In this document: in pieces, positions 1 to 8,659 of the stretch | Numbering within the stretch: position 1 is the stretch's first letter | Layout of the letters: every line of letters starts with the position of its first letter | NCBI GenBank assembly: GCA_964604675.1 | Contig: CAZSAT010000028.1 | Coordinates: 1-63,561 of the forward strand | DNA from: CAZSAT01 sp964604675 | GTDB lineage: Bacteria > Myxococcota_A > UBA796 > CAJQPC01 | Direction of reading: 5' to 3' | DNA length: 63,561 bases | Notes under the pieces: model-generated | The model's database searches: none | The model's input: the letters and a program-made list of their open reading frames with translations, nothing else | What the model was told of the DNA's origin: nothing | Program-made: the position numbers and the translations under genes

Positions 1-237
1 GACCTGGTGATGGAGGCTCGGTACAAGAGCTACAAGAAGCGCGAGCGCACGCTCTTGCCGCACGTGCTGGAGATCCGTGTGCCGCGTCTCGCCTTCGAGG
101 TGAAGCTCGAGTTCCGCGACTGGGACGTGCTGAAGAAGCCGGGGAACTTCGAGCTTCCGCCTCCGCCTGGTGCGAAGAAGCGGGACCTGGTCGAGGCCAT
201 GAAGGCGTGGGGCTACGAGGTCCCGACGCCCGATTGA
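1..237 (+). CDS. C-terminal fragment of a lipoprotein-sorting-like (DUF4292-type) protein
   Basis: The frame is open from the first base, so this is the 3' end of a gene that starts outside the window; about 78 residues are visible. The residues KKRERTLLPHVLEIRVP followed by a FEVKLEFRDW strand resemble the last strands of the LolA/LolB-like half-barrel in DUF4292 outer-membrane lipoproteins. The protein ends with a short helix and PTPD. The family call rests on this pattern only. The gene is convergent with the acyl-CoA dehydrogenase gene, 16 nt away. Confidence 0.45.
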   Translation, partial: DLVMEARYKSYKKRERTLLPHVLEIRVPRLAFEVKLEFRDWDVLKKPGNFELPPPPGAKKRDLVEAMKAWGYEVPTPD

Positions 238-253
238 CCCCCGGCCGCGTCCG

Positions 254-2209
254 CTACTTCGCGGCGTTCTCGCCGACCCGGCCAGACTTGTCGACCCGTG
301 AGGTGAGCCGACCGCTGGTGAGGTCGCTCCCGCGCTCGCGCGGCAGGGGGCGCAGCTCGGGCGGGGTGACGATGTCGGGCAGAGCGTCGACGCCCTCCAT
401 CATGCCCTTGGCGATGCCGTGCACTTGCCGATCGGTGTTGTGCTTCAAGGACCAGAAGAGCTGATCCACCCGCAGCGTGGCGGCGTCGAGGTGGTACAGG
501 CCGACCTCGAGGTCGCTGTCGTCGCCGCGGTCGAGCGCGCTCTGAAGGCGGGACGCGACCAGGCACATCACCGCGAGCTCCGCGCCCAGGTCCACCAGGC
601 GGGCCAGGGTCTTCTGCCGGGCTTCCAGCTTGGGACCGTTCTGCACCATGGCGTGGAAGAGCGTGCGGGCCATGCGCCGCGTGTTCCGCTCGACGAAGCG
701 GAGGTGCTTGGCCAGGCGCCCGTCGAAGCGGCCGAAGCTCTTGAAGAGTCCGCCCAGCCAGAGCTTGGCGTACCAGGCCGGGTAGAAGGCCGCGCACCTC
801 AACAGGGTCTTGAGCTTCACGCCCACGCTGGCGCGTCCCAGCAGAGGGCCGGCCATGCGGAGGTGTTTGTCCAGGGCCTCGCGGGCCAGGAACAGGTGCA
901 TGATCTCGGTGGTGCCTTCCACGATGCGGTTGATGCGAGCATCCCGCAGGGCACGTTCGATGGGGAAGGGCGCCTCGCCGCGTGCCTTCAAGGAGCTCTC
1001 GGACTCGAAGCCGCGGCCCCCGCGGAGCTGCAGCGCCCGATCCGCCAGGGTCCAGAGCCGCTCGGTGTTGTAGAGCTTGGCCGTGGCGGCCTCCATGCGG
1101 AGGTCCCGTCCGCCCTGGTCGCTGAGCGCGCCACAGTAGTCCGACAGCGCCTTCATCGCGTAGGCCCCTCCACCGAGATCCGCGAGCATGTCCGCGCACT
1201 CCTCGTGCTCGCCGATGTGCTTGCCCCACTGGAAGCGCGACTTGGCCCACTGCGCGCCCATGTGCGCGAGCTCGCGCACGACCCGTGCGCCGACGGCGGG
1301 GATGCCGAGGCGACCGTCGTTCAGGGTGGTCAGCGCGAGGCGCAGCCCCTTGCCTTCGCCCAGGATGATGTTCTCCGAGGGGACCTTGACGTTCGTGAAG
1401 CGGATCAGGCCGTTCTCGATGGCGCGGATGCCGAGGAACTCGCACCGGTGCATCACCTCGACGCCTTCGGTGTCGGCGTCGACGATGAAGGCGGTGATCT
1501 GCTGGACCTCGCGACCCCGCTTCATCTTGGACGGGGTCTTGGCCATCACGACCAACAGATCGGCGATGACCCCGTTGGTGCACCAGAGCTTCTCGCCGTT
1601 GAGGACCCAGTGGCTTCCGTCCTCGCTGGGCTCCGCAAAGGTCTTCATCGCCGCGGGGTCGGAGCCGACACCGGGCTCGGTCAGTGCGAAGGCGGAGATC
1701 GCGCCCTTGGCCACCCTCGGGAGGTACTTCGCCTTCTGCTCCTTGGTGCCGAACAGCTTCAGCGGCTGAGGGACGCCGATGGACTGGTGGGCACTGAGGG
1801 TGGCGGCGGTGGCGCCACAGTGCACCGAGAGATCCCCGAGCACCCGCATGTAGTTCATCTGGCTCATGCCGAGCCCGCCGTACTCCTTCGGGATCTTGAC
1901 CCCCCAGAGCCCGAGATCGTTGAGGCCCTTGAACACGTGCGCGGGGATCTTCTGGTCGCGGTCGATCCGATCGCCGTCGAGCTCCTGGTCGGCCCAGGCG
2001 TTCATGCGCTCGAGCAAGGCGTCGCCCTCGGCCTTGTCGGTCGGATCCTGCTCGGGGAAGGGGTACGACATGCCCACGTCGAGGTCCCCCATGAACATGG
2101 ACGCCATGAAGCTCTTGGACTTCCAGTCGGTCTCGCGGCTGTCCTCCGCGACGGCCAGGGAGGCCTTCTCGGCTTCGCTTCCGGTGTGGCTGTCGATGAC
2201 GGCGCTCAT
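254..2209 (-). CDS. acyl-CoA dehydrogenase, long/very-long-chain type
   Basis: This 651-residue flavoenzyme should catalyse the first dehydrogenation step of fatty-acid beta-oxidation. The FAD and substrate signature LTEPGVGSDPAAMKT and the later WCTNG segment are present. The catalytic-base region RIVEGTTEIMHLFLAREALD supplies the expected Glu. A helical extension of roughly 200 residues follows the core, making the protein longer than short-chain dehydrogenases (about 380 aa) and close to VLCAD/ACAD9. The ATG at 2209 is chosen because AGGAG lies 6-7 nt upstream; the longer frame back to 2236 has no such site. A perfect inverted repeat at 2221-2240 sits between the -10 box and the start, so repression by a TetR-type fatty-acid regulator is likely. 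Confidence 0.93.
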   Translation of the reverse strand: MSAVIDSHTGSEAEKASLAVAEDSRETDWKSKSFMASMFMGDLDVGMSYPFPEQDPTDKAEGDALLERMNAWADQELDGDRIDRDQKIPAHVFKGLNDLGLWGVKIPKEYGGLGMSQMNYMRVLGDLSVHCGATAATLSAHQSIGVPQPLKLFGTKEQKAKYLPRVAKGAISAFALTEPGVGSDPAAMKTFAEPSEDGSHWVLNGEKLWCTNGVIADLLVVMAKTPSKMKRGREVQQITAFIVDADTEGVEVMHRCEFLGIRAIENGLIRFTNVKVPSENIILGEGKGLRLALTTLNDGRLGIPAVGARVVRELAHMGAQWAKSRFQWGKHIGEHEECADMLADLGGGAYAMKALSDYCGALSDQGGRDLRMEAATAKLYNTERLWTLADRALQLRGGRGFESESSLKARGEAPFPIERALRDARINRIVEGTTEIMHLFLAREALDKHLRMAGPLLGRASVGVKLKTLLRCAAFYPAWYAKLWLGGLFKSFGRFDGRLAKHLRFVERNTRRMARTLFHAMVQNGPKLEARQKTLARLVDLGAELAVMCLVASRLQSALDRGDDSDLEVGLYHLDAATLRVDQLFWSLKHNTDRQVHGIAKGMMEGVDALPDIVTPPELRPLPRERGSDLTSGRLTSRVDKSGRVGENAAK

Positions 2210-2220
2210 GGCAGACTCCT

Positions 2221-2240
2221 CTGAATGAACCCTCATTCAG
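2221..2240. promoter_or_regulatory. FadR(TetR)-like operator, 20-bp inverted repeat
   Basis: CTGAATGA-ACCC-TCATTCAG has perfect 8-bp arms and a 4-nt spacer. The inner 18 bp match the arms and spacing of the box bound by Bacillus FadR, the TetR-family fatty-acid degradation repressor (TGAATGA-N4-TCATTCA, recalled from the literature). It lies directly downstream of the predicted -10 element, over the probable transcription start of the acyl-CoA dehydrogenase gene. No TetR gene is present in the window. Confidence 0.75.
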
Positions 2241-2269
2241 AATGTAGCTGGCGACTACACGGACGGCAA
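2241..2269 (-). promoter_or_regulatory. sigma70-like promoter of the acyl-CoA dehydrogenase gene
   Basis: On the minus strand TTGCCG (2269-2264) and TACATT (2246-2241) are separated by 17 nt. The spacing is ideal and each hexamer matches the consensus at 4 of 6 positions. The operator begins at the next base. Confidence 0.5.
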
Positions 2270-2292
2270 GATCCCGCGCTGTCACGGGCTCG

Positions 2293-4047
2293 TCAGGGCA
2301 GGCGAGCGTCGTCGACGACGAACTGCAGCCGAGTCTTGCCCTGGTAGGTGTTGACGTCGAGCTTGCCGTACAGATCGACGCGACCGCCGGCCGCCCGCAC
2401 GGCGTCGAGGTGCTCGCTGCCGCCCCACCACACCGCACCGATCCGCGGCTCGTCGAGCCAGAGCCGGAGGTGTCGTCCGTCCTGGCCCATGGTGCGGTGG
2501 TCGCTCGTGGCTGCTCCTCGGACCACGAAGCGGGGCTTGGCGTTGCCCTTTCCGTGGGGCTCCAGGCAGCTCAGGCTGCGCTGAAGCTCCCAGCCGAGCT
2601 CGGCGGCCGTGATCTCCGCGTCGGCGCGAAGCCGCTGGACGGGCATCTCGCCACCCACCTGCGCGAGCGCCGCCTCAGCGAGGCCCGCGGCGACCGCTGG
2701 CAGGTTCTCCTCGGGGCACGAGAAGCCTGCGGCGACCGGGTGACCGCCGAACTTCTCGAGCAGGTGCGCCACGGTCTCCAGGGCGCGCACGGCGTGGACC
2801 TCCTCGGTGGTCCGCACCGATCCGGTGGCCCTCCCGTCGCGTACCGCGAGCACGGCGGCCGGTCGGTACGTCCGGTCCCGCACCCGGGCGGCCACGATGC
2901 CGACCACGCCACGGTGCCAGCCGCTGACCTCACCGGTGGCCGGGTCCTCGTGCTCGTCACCCCACACCACGACGAAGGGGGCCGGATCGTCTCCGGCACG
3001 TGCCAGAGCTTCCACCACGAGCGCCTCCTGCACCGCGCGCCGCTCGCTGTTGGTCCGGTCGATGCGCTCTGCGAGCTCGCGGGCGCGCTGCGGATCGCGG
3101 CATTGGATCAGGTCCACCGCCAGCCGGGCGCTGTCGAGGCGTCCGGCGGCGTTGATGCGCGGGCCGATCTGGAACCCGAGCTGGCGAGCGGTGATGTCCT
3201 GCTCGCACTTCGCCACGCGCAGCAACGCGGCGAGCCCCGGAGCATGACGGCCGCTGTTCAGCTCCCGCAGGCCGAGGGTCACGATGGCGCGGTTCTCCGG
3301 GGTGAAGAGGTCGACCACGTCGGCGACGGTGCCGATGGCGGCGAGCTTCGAGAGCGATCGGAGCAGCACCTCGTGGCGGGGATGGTCGGCCAACAGCGCT
3401 TGCGCCAGCTTGAAGCTCACGCCGCACGCGGCCAGCGCCTTGTTCGGGTAGGGGCAGCCCTCCTGTGGCGGGCAGAGCACGGCCACGGCGTCCCCCGGCA
3501 CGCCCTCGCCCGGGGTCAGGTGGTGGTCACAGACCACGACGTCCACGCCCCCTTCTCGAGCGCGGCTCACCGCCGCGTGGTCCTTCACGCCGATGTCCGC
3601 GGTGACGATCAGCGAGACGCCGTCGCGGGCCGCCGCCTCGGCGGCGAGGAGCGAGAACCCGTAGCCCTCGGTCATGCGGTTGGGGATGTGGTAGTCGAAG
3701 AGCTCGTCGGGGTGGCCCAGCAGGCGCAGGGTCGCCTGCAGGATGAGGGAGCTGGTGGTCCCGTCCACGTCGTAGTCGGTGACGAAGCGGATGCGCTCTC
3801 GGTCGCGGACGGCCCGTCGGAGCCGGTCCACACCGGCGTCGAGCCCGAGCATCTGGTGCGGGTCGTGCAGCTGTGCGAGGGAGGGTGAGAGCGCCGATCG
3901 GCCGGCGGCCTCCGTGTCGGCGCCTCGAGCCGCGAGGCACGTGGCGACGGCCACGGGCACGCCGAGTGCTCGGGCGAGCGCGGCATCTCGCTCCGGAGCG
4001 GGGTTCGGGAGCTGCCAGAGGCGGCCGGTGAGCGACAGGTCGGACAT
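2293..4047 (-). CDS. recJ: single-stranded-DNA-specific 5'-3' exonuclease RecJ
   Basis: RecJ degrades single-stranded DNA 5' to 3' in recombination and mismatch repair. The 584-residue product matches the family length of about 570-580. Residues 90-110 carry motif I TDYDVDGTTSS, and the DHH motif follows as VVCDHHLTPGEG. The DHHA1 RNA/DNA-binding motif appears as GGHPVAAGFS, and a C-terminal OB-like segment ends the protein. The ATG at 4047 gives a normal N-terminus (MSDLSLTGRLW); the open frame continues to 4845 but that extension is out-of-family and antisense to the divergent neighbour. The region between RecJ and that neighbour is only about 40 nt, so they must share promoter space. Confidence 0.93.
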   Translation of the reverse strand: MSDLSLTGRLWQLPNPAPERDAALARALGVPVAVATCLAARGADTEAAGRSALSPSLAQLHDPHQMLGLDAGVDRLRRAVRDRERIRFVTDYDVDGTTSSLILQATLRLLGHPDELFDYHIPNRMTEGYGFSLLAAEAAARDGVSLIVTADIGVKDHAAVSRAREGGVDVVVCDHHLTPGEGVPGDAVAVLCPPQEGCPYPNKALAACGVSFKLAQALLADHPRHEVLLRSLSKLAAIGTVADVVDLFTPENRAIVTLGLRELNSGRHAPGLAALLRVAKCEQDITARQLGFQIGPRINAAGRLDSARLAVDLIQCRDPQRARELAERIDRTNSERRAVQEALVVEALARAGDDPAPFVVVWGDEHEDPATGEVSGWHRGVVGIVAARVRDRTYRPAAVLAVRDGRATGSVRTTEEVHAVRALETVAHLLEKFGGHPVAAGFSCPEENLPAVAAGLAEAALAQVGGEMPVQRLRADAEITAAELGWELQRSLSCLEPHGKGNAKPRFVVRGAATSDHRTMGQDGRHLRLWLDEPRIGAVWWGGSEHLDAVRAAGGRVDLYGKLDVNTYQGKTRLQFVVDDARLP

Positions 4048-4086
4048 TTGGCTGTAGGCCCTCGGGGGTGCGACCGATGGAGGGGT

Positions 4087-5531
4087 GTGCCGCAGCCGTA
4101 CCTCTCCCTTGCCGCTTCCGGACCGATCGGCAAGCTGGTCGTCGAGCCCCGCCTCGCGGTTCGCCGGGCCCTGACCGCGCCGGACGCGCCGCTGACCGAC
4201 CTGCGGCACCTCGCAGCGAAGGATCCCGCAGCCCTGGAGAGCGCGCTGGAGGAGGAGCGGCTGAGGAACCCCGAGGGTGTGGCGTCGCTGCGTGAACGGC
4301 TCGGCACCGATCGAGACCCGTGGGCGGGTCTCGCCGCCGAGACGGTGGACCTGTTCCAGCGAGCAAGCCGCGGCGCCGAGCGCGTCTGGGTGGCCTCGCG
4401 GCTGTTGACCGGCGAGGGCCGTCGCGTACCGGCGGTGGTCACCGCACTCGCGCGGACCGAGGGGAGCGCCGAGCTCCTGCGCTGCATGCACGCCGTGGCC
4501 CGCTCCGAACACCGCGGCAGGCTGGCCCGGTACCTCGATCGGGATGCGCCGCCCGGCCTGGTGCTGAACCGGACATCGCCGCGGTTCGTGACCGCGCGCG
4601 AGGATGGCGACCTGCTCGCCCTCGCGTGGTGCGACGACCTGGAACACCACAGCGTGATCGCGGTCACCCTCGGTGCTGGGGTGCGCGACGTGGTCGTGCA
4701 TCCCGTGGTCGGACTCGAAGCCGCGCTCGCGCTCTTGCCGGGCGGCCGCGAGGTCGACCTGGGCGAGGCACGCGAGCGGGTCGCGTTCGCGCTGGCGCGC
4801 CAGGGGGCGAGGCCGGTGTCGGCCGGTTGGGCCGCGCTGGGCCACCTCTCCAGGAGCGGCTCTTCCCGGCGGGTGATCGGGGCTTCACCGTGGGGGAGGG
4901 CGAGGCTGCCGAGCTGTTGGACCGGCTGGGCACCGTGGTTCGCGAGCGTCGCCCCGAGCTGGCGCTCGCGCTGACCGCGCCGGGCTCTCCGGCCGAGGTG
5001 GCCCTGGAGTTGTTCGGGTCGGACCTGCTGGAGCACGTGCTCGGCATCCTCCACCACGTGGACCGGCTCGAGGTCGCCGCCAGTGCCCATGGGGTGTTGC
5101 CGGTCGCGGAGGTGATCGGGCGCGACCTGTTGGACCAGACGCGCACGCGGACCTTGCTGACGCTGGCCCGGGCGCGTGGCACGTGGCACGTGAGCGACAT
5201 CGAGGTGCTCGGCGTCGGCCGCGACGACCTGGTGCTCGGCAGCTTGCACCGGGTGTTGGCGGGGCCACGGCACCTCGACGTCATCAGCTTCGAGGAGCTG
5301 CCCGCGGAGGAGCAGGCGCTGGTCGCGGGACTGTTGGACGACGGGTTCCGGGCCGATGACGTGGCCCGCGCGGTGCACGCTCTTCGGGGCGAGACCGGGC
5401 CAGGAACGGCGGAGGCGCGTGCGGCGGCAGCGCACGTCTCGTGGCTGTGGCGCTGCGGTGAGGATCCCGATGTGGCGGCGGTCGCGGACCGGCACGGGGC
5501 GGACTTCGAAGAGCTCTCGGCCCTGCTTTAG
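4087..5531 (+). pseudogene. conserved hypothetical gene broken by a 2-bp (CT) insertion
   Basis: Two good coding stretches lie in different frames: 4087 to about 4845, then about 4850 to 5531. At 4846-4849 the sequence reads CTCT. Removing one CT restores a continuous reading (GHL-QERLFPAGDRG) and a protein of about 481 residues. The first part is basic and helical (YLSLAASGPIGKL, SEHRGRLARYLDRD). The second part has helical segments (ELFGSDLLEHVLGILHHVD) and a C-terminal helix pair. I do not recognise the family. The GTG at 4087 follows GGAGG. It is convergent with the GTPase gene 10 nt downstream. This could be a real mutation or a read error. Confidence 0.7.
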
Positions 5532-5541
5532 TCCGGCCGCG

Positions 5542-6789
5542 CTAGGTAAGGAGCCTCAGCACCACGACCGCGACGACCACCCCGAAGGTCATCAACAAGA
5601 AGCCGGCAGGGATGGCCACCGCGAGGATCTGCGGCAACTCGTAGCCGCCGCCGCTGGCGTTGGATGCGTTGCTGCGCCGGGGGCGTGCATGGCTTCCCGT
5701 GCGCACCGGCGTCTTGCCGCCGCGGGTGTAGGCGCTCTCGGGGCGCAGGTTGACGGTGCAACGGCTGACGCCTCCGCCTTCCGTGGCCTCCATCAGGAGA
5801 TCCATCTTGACGCCGCCCTTGGGGGTGGGCGTGGCCGCCACGATCCGCGTGGCCTTGAAGCCTTCGAGGCTCGAGGGCAGGAAGCCGAGCTCGACGATCG
5901 GGCCGGGGGGAAGGTCGGGAACGCGCGGGTTGCGGTTCCACGTGGGCTCATCCTTGACGTCCTCGTCTTCGGACGGTGCTTCCTCGTCCCCGAGGTATTC
6001 CGACGCCCGCTCCACGTTCTGGAGAAGGAAGGCGTCGACCTCGCCGGGATCGACCACGCCCTGCTCGACCATCTCGCGACCACGGGCCTCTTCCTGGGGG
6101 CGGACCTCCTCGATCTCCTTCAGGTGCCTGCGGATGACGGCTTCGTCTTCCTCGGCGTCGCGCGAGTCGATGGCCGTGAGGGCGACCGCCGTGCGCCGAC
6201 CGGCGAGGTTGTCGCGGATTCGGCTGGCCGCGATGTCGGTCACGGCCTCGAGGGTCTCGACCACGCCATCGCCGGTGTAGGCGACCGACTCCACGATCGG
6301 CACACCGAAGGGATTCAGGTCGGTGTTCATCGCCTGGACCGAACGCGCGCCGGCCACGTCCCGCTTGTTGAACTGGATGACCAGGGGGATGGACGAGAGG
6401 TCCAGGCCATGGCTGCGCAGGTTCTCCTCGAGGTCGATCAGCGAGTCGATGTTGGCCTGCGCGCGGTCGGGCGAGCTGTCGGCCACGAACACCACGGCAT
6501 CGGCACCCTGCAGCACGATGCGCCGGGTCTCCTTGTAGAAGACCTGGCCCGGCACGCTGAAGAGCTTGAACTTTGCGACGAAGCCCGCGATCTGCCCTCG
6601 CGTGATGGGGGCGTAGTCGAAGAAGAGCGTGCGCTCGTCTTCGGTCGAGATGGTGTGCAGATCGCCGCGCAGCTCGTCCGGCAGGCGGCCGTGGGCCTGC
6701 TGCACGTTGGTGGTCTTCCCGGACAGCGCGGGGCCGTAGTAGACGACCTTCGCTTCGATCTCGCGCCGCGCGAAGTTGATGATGGCCAA
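5542..6789 (-). CDS. MglA-like small GTPase with long C-terminal extension and tail anchor
   Basis: The first 195 residues are an MglA/Ras-like GTPase. The start INFARREIEAKVVYYGP matches the MglA N-terminus, followed by the P-loop GPALSGKTTN, the switch segment SVPGQVFYKETRR and the NKRD guanine-specificity motif. Canonical MglA, a front-rear polarity switch in myxobacteria, ends near residue 195. Here about 220 residues follow: an acidic helical stretch (DAEEDEAVIRRHLKEIEE), a proline-rich part, a beta-rich domain resembling PilZ in outline only, a Ser/Asn/Gly linker, and a terminal hydrophobic segment (ILAVAIPAGFLLMTFGVVVA). The TTG start is supported by homology and by GGAG 6 nt upstream. 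A TATACT box lies at 6824-6819. No MglB gene is adjacent. Confidence 0.85.
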   Translation of the reverse strand: MAIINFARREIEAKVVYYGPALSGKTTNVQQAHGRLPDELRGDLHTISTEDERTLFFDYAPITRGQIAGFVAKFKLFSVPGQVFYKETRRIVLQGADAVVFVADSSPDRAQANIDSLIDLEENLRSHGLDLSSIPLVIQFNKRDVAGARSVQAMNTDLNPFGVPIVESVAYTGDGVVETLEAVTDIAASRIRDNLAGRRTAVALTAIDSRDAEEDEAVIRRHLKEIEEVRPQEEARGREMVEQGVVDPGEVDAFLLQNVERASEYLGDEEAPSEDEDVKDEPTWNRNPRVPDLPPGPIVELGFLPSSLEGFKATRIVAATPTPKGGVKMDLLMEATEGGGVSRCTVNLRPESAYTRGGKTPVRTGSHARPRRSNASNASGGGYELPQILAVAIPAGFLLMTFGVVVAVVVLRLLT

Positions 6790-6870
6790 GCTGGCTCCGA
6801 GACCGAGAACCGGTGCGGAGTATACAGCTTCACGCCTCCAGACGTGCTCGTGCGGGGGTTAACGGTGCCG

Positions 6871-7674
6871 ATGCATCCCTTGATTCCCTGGTTCGAGCCC
6901 GTACGCCTGGAGCTCGGTGGCGGCCTCGCCATCCACGGCTTCGGTGTGATGGTCGCGGTGGCCTTCCTGCTCGGAGGCTGGATGGCCAAGCGCTTCGCCG
7001 ACGCCCGCGGCCTCGACGGGAGCGCGATCGATCGACTCATCGGCTGGCTGGTCCTCGGGGTGTTCGTCGGTGGACACCTCGGCCACCTGGTCTTCTACGA
7101 GCCCCAGAGGTTGGTGGAGGACCCGATGTCGGTCTTCCGCATCTGGGAGGGGCTCTCGAGCATGGGCGGCTTCATCGCTTGCGTGCCCATCACGTGGTGG
7201 TTCTTCACGAAGCGTGAGCGGAAGCCCTTCTGGCCCTACGCCGAAGCGGTGGCCTTCGGGCTGCCCTTCGCATGGATCTGGGCTCGGATCGGCTGTTTCA
7301 TGGCCCACGACCATCCGGGCCTCCCCACCGACTTCTGGCTCGGGGTGTACGGCATGTGCTCCGACCACCCGGTCACGGTGGCCTGCCACGACCTCGGTCT
7401 GTACGAGGCGATGTACGCGGCCGTGCTCTTCGGGGTGTGGCAGGTGCTGGACCGGAAGGACCGGCCCGTCGGGTTCTACGTCGGCATGCTGGCGCTCTGC
7501 TATGGACCTGTGCGCTTCGTCCTCGACACCCTGCGCACCGTCGATGTCCGCTACCTCGGGCTCACGCCGGGCCAGTACGGCGCGCTGGTGGTGAGCGCGA
7601 TCGGCGTGGCGGTGTTGGCCAGGCGACGGCACGCGCCAGTCTTGGCGAAGACAGCCCCGCAGAGCTCGGGATAG
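6871..7674 (+). CDS. lgt: prolipoprotein diacylglyceryl transferase (Lgt), divergent subtype
   Basis: Lgt moves diacylglycerol from phosphatidylglycerol to the lipobox Cys of prolipoproteins in the inner membrane. The 267-residue polytopic protein aligns along the E. coli enzyme: GVFVGGHLGHLVFYE, then FRIWEGLSSMGG in place of FRVWDGGMSFHGG, then ARIGCFMAHDHPG in place of GRLGNFINGE, then LYEAMYA, and CYGPVRFVLDTLR near the end. The His equivalent to E. coli H103 is Met, and the Asn equivalent to N146 is Cys; the Arg corresponding to R143 and the later Glu and Arg are kept. It is therefore a divergent clade or paralogue. Start: ATG with TA 11 nt upstream and no Shine-Dalgarno. It precedes a lipidated cytochrome gene. 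Confidence 0.85.
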   Translation: MHPLIPWFEPVRLELGGGLAIHGFGVMVAVAFLLGGWMAKRFADARGLDGSAIDRLIGWLVLGVFVGGHLGHLVFYEPQRLVEDPMSVFRIWEGLSSMGGFIACVPITWWFFTKRERKPFWPYAEAVAFGLPFAWIWARIGCFMAHDHPGLPTDFWLGVYGMCSDHPVTVACHDLGLYEAMYAAVLFGVWQVLDRKDRPVGFYVGMLALCYGPVRFVLDTLRTVDVRYLGLTPGQYGALVVSAIGVAVLARRRHAPVLAKTAPQSSG

Positions 7675-7700
7675 GTTCCGGTCCCGCTTGGAGGACCTCG

Positions 7701-8003
7701 ATGTCGCGTCTCGTTCCGCTTGCCCTGCTCCCTCTCCTGGTCGCCTGTGGCGCCAAGGACGACACCGGCCCGCTCGAGGGCGACGCCACGTCCGGCGAGG
7801 CGCTGTTCACGACCAACTGCGCCAGCTGCCACGGCGCGGCTGGGGAGGGCGACTTCGGTCCCGAGCTGGTGGGCATCACCAGCAGCTGGAGCGACGAGGA
7901 GCTGTCCGACATCATCTTGAACGGTGGCGAAGACGACATGCCGGGCTTCAACTTCTCGAGCCAGGAAGTCGCCGACGTGATCGCCTTCCTCGCCACGCTG
8001 TAG
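7701..8003 (+). CDS. lipidated mono-heme cytochrome c
   Basis: This 100-residue protein has a conventional lipoprotein signal (MSRLVPLALLPLLVAC, Cys16) with one Arg. An Asp/Gly linker follows and then a class I cytochrome c domain with one CASCH heme site near residue 42. A distal Met is available in DDMPGFNFSSQEV, the usual sixth ligand, and a final helix (ADVIAFLATL) closes the fold. It should be a membrane-tethered periplasmic electron carrier. GGAGG lies 6 nt before the ATG. It is 26 nt downstream of lgt, probably co-transcribed. Confidence 0.9.
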   Translation: MSRLVPLALLPLLVACGAKDDTGPLEGDATSGEALFTTNCASCHGAAGEGDFGPELVGITSSWSDEELSDIILNGGEDDMPGFNFSSQEVADVIAFLATL

Positions 8004-8005
8004 GT

Positions 8006-8659
8006 TCAGCTCGGGCGGTGCGGAGGGGTCGCCTCTGCCGGCGCCGACCACGCGCTCCAGGCGAGGCCTGCGTCGCGGTAGCGCACCCGAGAACCAGGCT
8101 GCGCGCCGGCTCTGAGGTCCACGGCTTCGTCGGGCAGGTCGTGGTCGGCCACCAGCTGCGCGTGCCGCCCACGTGGTTCCCGGGCACGGGTAGGCGGGCA
8201 CGCTGGCGAGGGGGGTGCGGCGGACGCGGAGAACGGCTCGCGCCAGTCCCTCGACGAGCCAGCCGTTGCTCGAAGACCAGCGGGTTCCCGTCGTCGCGTT
8301 GGCCAGCCCCGTGAGCTCGACGGCGCGGACCTGGGTGTCGGCATCGTCGGGGTCGGGCCCTCGGCCAGTGGCACGCGCTCGCCACAGGCCGCGCCGTGCG
8401 GGTCGCCAGCCGGCCACGCGACGCGGCTCTCGCTCCCCGTGTCCGTCTCCCGGTGGATCCATGCGGAGTCGGTGACCTCGAGCTGCACGTAGGGGGCAAC
8501 GAGCTGCCTGGCGGCGGCGTCCGCCCGCCCCCTCGCCCGTGGCGGTGCTTCGGAGTCGTCGCTCGCTGCGTCCGCGCGCTGGGCTTCAGCCAGGCGACGG
8601 CGTGCCCGGATCGGATCGTCGTGGCCTCGGGGCTTGCCGCTACTCCAGTATTCGTATAT
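8006..8659 (-). pseudogene. degenerate hypothetical gene with at least two frameshifts and no start
   Basis: No intact gene fits this 687-nt interval between the cytochrome and the ArsR regulator. On the minus strand, coding-like sequence runs in one frame from 8659 (YEYWSSGKPRGHDDPIR) to about 8345. It then shifts to a second frame (DADTQVRAVELTGLANATTG) until about 8190, and returns to the first frame (AQLVADHDLPDEAVDLRAG) up to the stop at 8006. The frame begins directly after a TGA with no ATG, GTG or TTG until GTG at 8488. I do not recognise the family. It may be a decayed gene or a poorly read stretch; the coding-strand assignment itself is uncertain. Confidence 0.4.

Noticed and set aside
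419..2224. 601-codon plus-strand frame
   Set aside because: It is the antisense shadow of the acyl-CoA dehydrogenase gene and has no domain-like order.
2241..2260. TGTAG...CTACA inverted repeat as a second operator
   Set aside because: Arms are only 5 bp and overlap the -10 box; not distinguishable from chance.
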